Shown one piece after another: positions 1 through 5,317 of a DNA stretch of 11,547 bases. A program made the position numbers and the translations under genes. Numbering within the stretch: position 1 is the first letter of the stretch; every line of letters begins with the position of its first letter. The notes under the pieces were generated by a model that was not told the origin of the DNA, searched no databases, and saw nothing but the letters and a program-made list of their open reading frames with translations. Source of the stretch: an uncultured Bacteroides sp. (lineage in GTDB: Bacteria; Bacteroidota; Bacteroidia; Bacteroidales; Bacteroidaceae); the NCBI GenBank assembly GCA_900556625.1, contig USPQ01000090.1, forward strand, positions 1-11,547, read 5' to 3'.

Positions 1-269
1 TGATGACAGCTCCTGTCATTGTTTGTTGTTTCGAAGGTGTGGATGCTATTCAAACTGTCCGTACGTTGGCGGGTCCGACAAATGGACGTCTGGCTGCCCC
101 GGGAACTATTCGTGGGGATTACAGTATGAGCTTCCAGGAAAATATAGTTCATGCTTCTGATTCTCCGGAGACCGCAGCTATCGAGTTAACGAGATTTTTT
201 AAACCGGAAGAAATATTCGATTACAAACAGGCGACATTTGACTACCTGTATGCAAATGACGAATATTAA
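1..269 (+). CDS. ndk: Nucleoside diphosphate kinase, 3' end (partial)
   Basis: This is the C-terminal part of nucleoside diphosphate kinase, the cytoplasmic enzyme that moves the gamma-phosphate from one nucleoside triphosphate to another diphosphate through a phospho-histidine. The reading frame is open from the left edge; the first ATG (bases 3-5) is internal, not a start. About 88 residues are present out of the roughly 150 usual for the family, so the N-terminal portion lies outside the window. Visible family motifs are TNGRLAAPGTIRGDY and the active-site block NIVHASDSPE; the catalytic histidine codon is at 150-152. The gene ends TAA at 267-269, and the M23 peptidase gene begins 19 bases later, so the two may share a transcript. 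The call is firm because the active-site block is highly conserved. Confidence 0.95.
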   Translation, partial: MTAPVIVCCFEGVDAIQTVRTLAGPTNGRLAAPGTIRGDYSMSFQENIVHASDSPETAAIELTRFFKPEEIFDYKQATFDYLYANDEY

Positions 270-288
270 TTGAATTGACAAAGAACGA

Positions 289-1161
289 ATGAATTTCAAT
301 TGTATTATTAAAACAGGATTGGTAGCTGTTGCGGCTATGGTTAGTTTGAGCTCTTTCTCACAAGACCTGATTGCTCGTCAAGCACCGATAGACAAGAAAT
401 TAAAAACAGTAGACTCTTTGGCATTGCAAAAGCAAATCCGTGCCGAACAGTCGGAATATCCCGCCCTAAGTCTCTATCCAAACTGGAACAACCAGTATGT
501 ACACGCTTACGGAAACGCTATTATCCCTGATACTTACACGATCGACCTGACAGGTTTCCACATGCCGACTCCCAGCACGAAAATCACTTCGCCTTTCGGT
601 CCCCGTTGGAGAAGAATGCACAACGGTCTGGACTTGAAAGTAAATATCGGTGATACTATTGTAGCAGCTTTCGACGGTAAAGTGCGTATTGTGAAATATG
701 AGCGCAGAGGATATGGTAAGTATGTCGTTATCCGTCATGATAATGGATTGGAAACTGTATACGGACACTTGTCCAAACAACTGGTTGAAGAAAATCAGCT
801 GGTCAAGGCCGGTGAAGTAATCGGATTAGGTGGTAATACCGGACGCTCAACCGGTTCTCATCTTCATTTTGAAACCCGTTTCCTCGGAATCGCAATCAAT
901 CCTATTTATATGTTCGACTTTCCGAAACAAGATATCGTAGCCGATACCTATACGTTCAGGAGGACTCAAGGTTCGAAACGTGCCGGTTCTCATGACACGC
1001 AAGTGGCTGACGGTACAATCCGCTATCATAAAGTTAAGAGTGGTGATACTTTGTCGCGTATTGCCAAGTTGCGTGGTGTATCAGTCAGTACACTTTGTAA
1101 GTTGAATCGTATCAAACCGACTACAACTTTGCGCATCGGGCAAGTTTTGCGCTGTTCATAA
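289..1161 (+). CDS. Secreted M23 family metallopeptidase with C-terminal LysM domain
   Basis: A 290-residue exported peptidoglycan hydrolase. Residues 1-25 look like a Sec signal peptide (basic start, hydrophobic core, small residues near Ser-Phe-Ser-Gln). The LytM/M23 zinc endopeptidase core runs from about 95 to 210: HNGLD supplies His111 and Asp115, YGH supplies His160, and HLHFE supplies His191 and His193. These are the expected zinc and catalytic positions, so the enzyme is probably active, unlike degenerate EnvC/NlpD-type LytM activators. Residues about 246-289 form one LysM domain (HKVKSGDTLSRIAK ... LRIGQVL) that binds glycan strands. It likely cleaves peptide cross-links in the periplasm during growth or division. 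The ATG start at 289 places the signal peptide correctly. It sits 19 bases after ndk and is followed by an intrinsic terminator, which separates it from the next transcription unit. The physiological partner cannot be told from sequence. Confidence 0.93.
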   Translation: MNFNCIIKTGLVAVAAMVSLSSFSQDLIARQAPIDKKLKTVDSLALQKQIRAEQSEYPALSLYPNWNNQYVHAYGNAIIPDTYTIDLTGFHMPTPSTKITSPFGPRWRRMHNGLDLKVNIGDTIVAAFDGKVRIVKYERRGYGKYVVIRHDNGLETVYGHLSKQLVEENQLVKAGEVIGLGGNTGRSTGSHLHFETRFLGIAINPIYMFDFPKQDIVADTYTFRRTQGSKRAGSHDTQVADGTIRYHKVKSGDTLSRIAKLRGVSVSTLCKLNRIKPTTTLRIGQVLRCS

Positions 1162-1202
1162 ACAGCATTGCTTATAAAACAGTAATACAACAATACCTTT
1201 AG

Positions 1203-1246
1203 AAGAGGGCACTTTAATATAATTTAGAGTGCCCTCTTTCTGTTTT
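1203..1246 (+). terminator. Intrinsic terminator after the M23 peptidase gene
   Basis: A perfect 11-bp inverted repeat, AAGAGGGCACT (1203-1213) and AGTGCCCTCTT (1228-1238), extends inward by a G-U pair and three A-U pairs to leave a loop of about 6 bases. The stem is followed by the T-rich run TTTCTGTTTT. It starts about 40 bases after the M23 stop codon. Its 3' flank runs directly into the next promoter. Confidence 0.88.
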
Positions 1247-1268
1247 CACTTAATTATTGTTACCTTTG
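1237..1268 (+). promoter_or_regulatory. Bacteroides-type promoter for the DUF1599-DoxX-tpiA region
   Basis: TACCTTTG at 1261-1268 matches the Bacteroides -7 consensus TAnnTTTG exactly. A weaker -33 candidate, TTTC (1237-1240), lies 20 bases upstream, within the usual 19-21 base spacing, and overlaps the tail of the preceding terminator. Transcription would begin around 1272-1278, only some 10-15 bases before the ATG at 1287. This position decides the DUF1599 start, because the TTG at 1257 lies upstream of the -7 element. Confidence 0.75.
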
Positions 1269-1286
1269 CGCACTATTTGGAAGAAA

Positions 1287-1829
1287 ATGAAAGATACCAA
1301 GCAACAATTTGAACATGTCATCGCTATTTGCCGTGACTTATATTCCAAGAAGCTGCACGATTACGGGCCTGCATGGCGTATTCTGCGTCCGGCTTCGGTG
1401 ACTGACCAGATTTTTATCAAAGCCAACCGGATTCGTAGTATTGAAACAAAAGGTGTAACTTTGGTTGACGAGGGAATTCGTTCCGAGTTTATTGCGATTG
1501 TCAATTACGGTATTATAGGGCTTATTCAGTTGGAACTGGGGTATGCCGAGTCTGCCGACATCAGCATTGAAGAAGCGTTGGCTTTGTATGATAAATATGT
1601 CAAAGAGGCTCTGGAACTGATGCTTGCCAAGAACCACGACTATGACGAGGCATGGCGCAGTATGCGTATCAGCTCTTACACAGACTTGATTTTAATGAAA
1701 ATATACCGTACCAAGCAGATCGAAAGTCTGTCTGGCAACACGTTGGTGTCCGAAGGAATCGACGCCAATTACATGGATATGATTAATTACTCTGTATTCG
1801 GATTGATTAAGATAGAATTTGAAGGCTAA
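1287..1829 (+). CDS. DUF1599 protein with two tandem copies of the domain
   Basis: A 180-residue, probably cytoplasmic protein with no signal peptide or membrane segment. It consists of two copies of the DUF1599 domain. Copy 1 (about residues 22-85) has KLHDYGPAWR, VTDQIFIKANRIRSIE, DEGI and VNYGIIGLIQLEL. Copy 2 (about 115-180) has KNHDYDEAWR, YTDLILMKIYRTKQIE, SEGI and INYSVFGLIKIEF. The shared core is HDYxxAWR, TDxIxxKxxRxxxIE, EGI and NYxxxGLIxxE. I recall the domain being linked in comparative genomics to nucleotide modification, but no reaction is established as far as I know, so I assign none. The start is ATG 1287, not the in-frame TTG at 1257, which lies upstream of the promoter -7 element. 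The stop overlaps the start of the downstream DoxX-like gene by 11 bases, suggesting translational coupling. Confidence 0.88.
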   Translation: MKDTKQQFEHVIAICRDLYSKKLHDYGPAWRILRPASVTDQIFIKANRIRSIETKGVTLVDEGIRSEFIAIVNYGIIGLIQLELGYAESADISIEEALALYDKYVKEALELMLAKNHDYDEAWRSMRISSYTDLILMKIYRTKQIESLSGNTLVSEGIDANYMDMINYSVFGLIKIEFEG

Positions 1830-3210
1830 GAATTTACATATCATTCAGGAGGTAATAGCGAATATCAGTCGCTTTATTTTGGCGGCTGCATTTATCTTTT
1901 CCGGATTTGTAAAGGCAGTAGATCCACTGGGATTCCAGTACAAGATACAGGACTATCTGGCTGCATTCGGAATGGCTTCCTGGTTTCCTTCATTCTTCCC
2001 GTTATTGGGAGGTATCGCATTATCTGCCATAGAGTTTTCAATCGGTATCTTTTTGTTCTTTGGTGTCCGGAGAACAGTGGCTTCCACGTTGGCGTTGATG
2101 TTGATGAGTTTTATGACACCGTTGACATTGTATCTGGCAATCTTCAATCCGGTGTCCGACTGCGGGTGTTTTGGAGATGCTTGGGTGCTGACTAATTGGG
2201 AGACATTTATCAAGAACGTACTCTTGTTGCTTGCTGCAATCGGAGCGTTCAAAGGCAGGAAGATGTTGGTCCGCTTTATCAGTCAAAAAATGGAATGGCT
2301 TGTTTCTCTGTACACGCTGTTTTTTGTGTTTACGTTGTCGTTCTATTGTCTTGACCGTTTGCCGGTATTGGACTTCCGTCCCTACAAGGTAGGAAAGAAT
2401 ATACTGGAAGGAATGACGATGCCGGAAGGAGCGAAACCGAGTGTATATGAAAGTGTCTTTATTTTGGAGAAGAACGGAGAAAAGAAAGAATTTACACTGG
2501 AGAATTATCCGGATAGCACATGGACATTTGTTGATACACGCACTGTACTCAAAGAAAAAGGATACGAGCCGGCTATTCATGATTTCTCTATGATAGAACT
2601 GAATACGGGAGAGGACATCACGGAAGATGTACTGACTGATATGGGGTACACATTCCTGTTGGTCGCCCACCGGATTGAAGAAGCGGATGACAGTAATATA
2701 GACTTGATTAATGAAGTCTATGATTACTCGGTGGAGCATGGCTATAAGTTTTATTGCCTCACTTCTTCACCGGAGGAGCAGATAGAACTGTGGAAGGATA
2801 AGACCGGGGCGGAATATCCTTTCTGCCAAATGGATGATATTACACTGAAGACGATGATTCGCTCTAACCCGGGATTGATGCTGATTAAGAATGGGACTAT
2901 TCTGAACAAATGGAGTGACGAGGATATCCCGGATGAATACGTACTGACCGACAAACTGGAGAATCTGCCGTTAGGACAACAGAAGGTCGGTAATGATACG
3001 CATACGGTTGGCTTTGTGTTCTTGTGGTTTGTTATTCCATTACTGCTGGTGCTTGGAGTAGATGTGTTGGTCGTTCGTCGTAGGGAAAGGAGAAATGCCA
3101 GAAAAGCTGCGGAAGCTAAGAAGCAAAAGAGTGAAGTGCAAAACATCGTTCCGAAGGTTGGTGAAGAACAAAAAGAAGAGGAGCCGGTTACTGATGGCAG
3201 TGATGATTGA
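1819..3210 (+). CDS. DoxX/MauE-like membrane protein with periplasmic thioredoxin-like domain (BT_3928-like)
   Basis: A 463-residue inner-membrane protein. Five predicted helices lie near residues 16-34, 63-83, 87-109, 131-145 and 160-177, and a sixth near 396-419. The first part resembles the DoxX/MauE family and carries DCGCFGD (Cys115, Cys117) just after helix 3. Residues about 205-390 form a soluble domain of thioredoxin-like layout (TYTFLLVAHRIEE, then YKFYCLTSS, then NPGLMLIKNGTI with a candidate cis-Pro351), but there is no CxxC where the active site should be. The C-terminal tail is first basic (RRRERR), then acidic; the positive-inside rule puts the tail in the cytoplasm and the soluble domain in the periplasm. 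Function is unknown; a redox or quinone-linked role is only inference. The only canonical start before residue 52 is TTG at 1819, because the frame is closed by TAG at 1813-1815. It overlaps the DUF1599 stop by 11 bases. Confidence 0.82.
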   Translation: MKAKNLHIIQEVIANISRFILAAAFIFSGFVKAVDPLGFQYKIQDYLAAFGMASWFPSFFPLLGGIALSAIEFSIGIFLFFGVRRTVASTLALMLMSFMTPLTLYLAIFNPVSDCGCFGDAWVLTNWETFIKNVLLLLAAIGAFKGRKMLVRFISQKMEWLVSLYTLFFVFTLSFYCLDRLPVLDFRPYKVGKNILEGMTMPEGAKPSVYESVFILEKNGEKKEFTLENYPDSTWTFVDTRTVLKEKGYEPAIHDFSMIELNTGEDITEDVLTDMGYTFLLVAHRIEEADDSNIDLINEVYDYSVEHGYKFYCLTSSPEEQIELWKDKTGAEYPFCQMDDITLKTMIRSNPGLMLIKNGTILNKWSDEDIPDEYVLTDKLENLPLGQQKVGNDTHTVGFVFLWFVIPLLLVLGVDVLVVRRRERRNARKAAEAKKQKSEVQNIVPKVGEEQKEEEPVTDGSDD

Positions 3211-3329
3211 TAAATTGATACTATCTTCATCTTCCGGAAGGAGGGAGTGGAGATACTACCGAGACTGATTGTCCGGCTTTGATATAAAGAATGGAAATGG
3301 ATTTATTAACCCTTTAAATAAAAAACAAA

Positions 3330-4088
3330 ATGAGAAAGAACATTGTTGCAGGAAACTGGAAAATGAACAAAACCCTTCAAGAGGGTATCGCTTTGGCAAA
3401 AGAACTGAACGAAGCATTGGCTAATGAAAAGCCTAACTGTGATGTAATCATCTGTACTCCGTTTATCCACCTGGCTTCTGTTACTCCGTTGGTAGACGCT
3501 GCCAAGATTGGTGTAGGCGCTGAAAACTGTGCAGATAAAGCATCTGGTGCTTATACAGGTGAAGTTTCTGCTGAGATGGTCGCTTCTACAGGTGCAAAAT
3601 ATGTAATCCTGGGTCACTCTGAACGCCGTGCTTACTATGGCGAAACAGTAGCTATCCTCGAAGAAAAAGTAAAATTGGCTTTGGCTAACGGTCTGACTCC
3701 GATTTTCTGTATCGGTGAAGTATTGGAAGAACGCGAAGCTAACAAGCAGAACGAAGTAGTAGCTGCTCAAATGGAATCTGTATTCTCTTTGTCTGCTGAA
3801 GACTTCTCTAAGATTATCCTGGCTTACGAACCTGTTTGGGCAATCGGTACAGGAAAAACTGCTACTCCGGAACAAGCACAGGAAATCCATGCTTTCATCC
3901 GTTCAATCGTAGCTAATAAATATGGTAAGGAAATCGCTGACAACACTTCTATCCTTTATGGTGGTAGCTGCAAGCCTTCCAACGCTAAAGAACTGTTCTC
4001 TAACCCTGACGTAGACGGTGGTCTGATTGGTGGTGCCGCTCTTAAAGTATCTGATTTCAAGGGAATCATTGATGCTTTCAACGCGTAA
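3330..4088 (+). CDS. tpiA: Triosephosphate isomerase
   Basis: A 252-residue cytoplasmic glycolytic enzyme that interconverts dihydroxyacetone phosphate and glyceraldehyde 3-phosphate, normally as a dimer. The whole barrel is present. Asn9 and Lys11 lie in AGNWKMN; His96 is in ILGHSERR; the catalytic base Glu167 is in AYEPVWAIGTGK, followed by the flexible lid loop 6 (about 168-176). Phosphate-binding loops are YGGSCK (210-215) and GGLIGGAAL (230-238). Length is normal for bacteria. Codon use is visibly more biased than in the neighbours (GAA, GCT, GTA, CTG and AAC dominate), as expected for a highly expressed gene. The 119-base upstream gap contains a short CTTCCGGAAG palindrome (3231-3240). 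I could not find a convincing TAnnTTTG element there, so whether tpiA has its own promoter is open. Confidence 0.98.
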   Translation: MRKNIVAGNWKMNKTLQEGIALAKELNEALANEKPNCDVIICTPFIHLASVTPLVDAAKIGVGAENCADKASGAYTGEVSAEMVASTGAKYVILGHSERRAYYGETVAILEEKVKLALANGLTPIFCIGEVLEEREANKQNEVVAAQMESVFSLSAEDFSKIILAYEPVWAIGTGKTATPEQAQEIHAFIRSIVANKYGKEIADNTSILYGGSCKPSNAKELFSNPDVDGGLIGGAALKVSDFKGIIDAFNA

Positions 4089-4103
4089 TTAAAACTTATT
4101 TCG

Positions 4104-4131
4104 GGCACGGGCGAATTATATAGTCCGTGCC
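4104..4131 (+). other. Hairpin between tpiA and the SPOR-domain gene
   Basis: GGCACGG (4104-4110) and CCGTGCC (4125-4131) form a perfect 7-bp stem that can extend inward by one G-U and one C-G pair, leaving a loop of about 10 bases. No T-run follows on the plus strand (the next bases are TAAATACAATT), so it is not a standard intrinsic terminator. It could protect the 3' end of the tpiA message or reduce read-through into the downstream genes. The structure is plain; its role is inferred. Confidence 0.5.
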
Positions 4132-4147
4132 TAAATACAATTATCAA

Positions 4148-4597
4148 ATGAAGAAACTAGCTTTACTTATCTTGCTGTTTGTTTTGGCTGGCGCCAGTGC
4201 ACAGGCACAGAACATTGTGAAAAGCCTCGAACGTAACGTTCCGGGACAAGGAAAGGTGACCATTCACCAAGATCCCCGCATTGAAGCGATGATTGGTATG
4301 GAACGTCTTGCAACCGGTGAACAGAAAGTCATGAAGGGTTCCGGCTTCCGGATACAGGCGTATGCCGGTAACAATACTCGTCAAGCAAAGAATGATGCTT
4401 ATCGTGTGTCATCACAGGTAAAAGTGTATTTCCCGGAGCTGGCAGTGTATACGTCGTTCAATCCGCCCCGTTGGCTTTGTCGTGTGGGTGATTTCCGGAG
4501 TATAGAAGAAGCTGACGCGATGATGCGCAAAATGAAAGCTACTGGTGTGTTTAAAGAAGTTTCTATTGTAAAAGACGAGGTTAATATTCCTTTATAA
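4148..4597 (+). CDS. Small secreted SPOR-domain protein
   Basis: A 149-residue exported protein. MKKLALLILLFVLAGASAQA (residues 1-20) is a clear signal peptide with a likely cleavage after Ala-Gln-Ala. The start is therefore ATG 4148 and not the in-frame GTG at 4127, which would put seven polar residues in front and lies inside the hairpin stem. Residues about 66-143 form a SPOR domain: GFRIQAYAG opens it and LCRVGDFRSIEEADAMMRKM is the second half. SPOR domains generally bind glycan strands lacking stem peptides, often at the division septum, so a periplasmic peptidoglycan-associated role is likely. There is no catalytic domain. The gene ends seven bases before folE and the two are probably co-transcribed; no functional link between them is obvious. 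Confidence 0.9.
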   Translation: MKKLALLILLFVLAGASAQAQNIVKSLERNVPGQGKVTIHQDPRIEAMIGMERLATGEQKVMKGSGFRIQAYAGNNTRQAKNDAYRVSSQVKVYFPELAVYTSFNPPRWLCRVGDFRSIEEADAMMRKMKATGVFKEVSIVKDEVNIPL

Positions 4598-4604
4598 ATC
4601 TATC

Positions 4605-5198
4605 ATGTTAGGAAAAGAAGAAATTGTCTCTCCAAATCTGGAGGAGTTGAAAAGTCATTATCACAGTATTATTACCTTGTTGGGCGAAGACGCCGAACGG
4701 GAAGGTTTGTTGAAAACTCCGGAACGGGTGGCTAAAGCAATGTTGAGTTTGACAAAAGGTTATCACATGGACCCTCACGAGGTGCTCCGTTCTGCTAAAT
4801 TTCAGGAAGAATACAGTCAAATGGTGATTGTGAAGGACATTGATTTCTTCTCTCTTTGCGAGCATCACATGCTGCCGTTCTACGGAAAGGCACACGTGGC
4901 TTATATTCCCAACGGCTACATCACCGGGCTGAGTAAGATTGCTCGTGTAGTCGATATCTTTTCTCACCGCTTGCAAGTGCAGGAACGTATGACGTTGCAA
5001 ATCAAGGAATGCATCCAGGAAACATTAAACCCGCTGGGGGTAATGGTGGTAGTGGAAGCTAAACATATGTGTATGCAAATGCGTGGTGTGGAAAAACAAA
5101 ACTCAATTACTACTACTTCTGACTTCACAGGGGCTTTCAACCAGGCAAAGACGCGTGAAGAATTTATGAATCTTATCCAACACGGAACAACATTATAG
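4605..5198 (+). CDS. folE: GTP cyclohydrolase I
   Basis: A 197-residue cytoplasmic enzyme that converts GTP to 7,8-dihydroneopterin triphosphate, the first step of tetrahydrofolate (and often queuosine) synthesis. Zinc ligands are Cys85 and His88 in SLCEHHMLPF and Cys156 in KHMCMQMRGV; the catalytic His154 lies in the same block. Further family blocks are TPERVAKA, IPNGYITGLSKIARVVDIFS and the Gln125-centred RLQVQERMT. Arg160 in the MRG motif is the expected substrate-binding residue. This is the zinc-dependent type IA enzyme, not the FolE2 family. It is the last gene of the plus-strand run and faces dnaG across 119 bases in which I found no strong terminator. Confidence 0.98.
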   Translation: MLGKEEIVSPNLEELKSHYHSIITLLGEDAEREGLLKTPERVAKAMLSLTKGYHMDPHEVLRSAKFQEEYSQMVIVKDIDFFSLCEHHMLPFYGKAHVAYIPNGYITGLSKIARVVDIFSHRLQVQERMTLQIKECIQETLNPLGVMVVVEAKHMCMQMRGVEKQNSITTTSDFTGAFNQAKTREEFMNLIQHGTTL

Positions 5199-5274
5199 GG
5201 GAAGTTGCCGTGAAATGGATAAAGTTATGCTCCGGCATCAATGAGAAAAGGTATTTGGTTTTGATAAAGGAGAT

Positions 5275-5290
5275 GCTTCCTGTCGGAGGC
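5275..5290. other. Weak hairpin in the folE-dnaG convergent gap
   Basis: GCTTCC and GGAGGC (5275-5280 and 5285-5290) can pair as a 6-bp stem (one G-U) around the loop TGTC. Neither strand has a T-run after it, so it is a poor terminator. It is recorded because it is the best local structure in the gap 5199-5317 between two convergent genes. Confidence 0.2.
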
Positions 5291-5317
5291 TACCGCACAT
5301 ATGGCGACGAAAATAAT

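Noticed and set aside
1257..1286. TTG-initiated N-terminal extension of the DUF1599 protein
   Set aside because: The TTG is upstream of an exact -7 promoter element, so it would not be on the transcript; ATG 1287 starts directly before the conserved region.
2038..2739. A 233-codon minus-strand frame opposite the DoxX-like gene
   Set aside because: It is rich in His, Gln, Arg and Cys, typical of an antisense shadow, and the plus strand has a coherent membrane protein there.
3231..3240. CTTCCGGAAG palindrome after the DoxX-like gene as a terminator
   Set aside because: The stem is short with no adequate loop and no T-run follows, so it was only mentioned in the tpiA entry.
3274..3281. CGGCTTTG upstream of tpiA as a -7 promoter element
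   Set aside because: Only the TTTG half matches TAnnTTTG and there is no -33 partner at the right distance.
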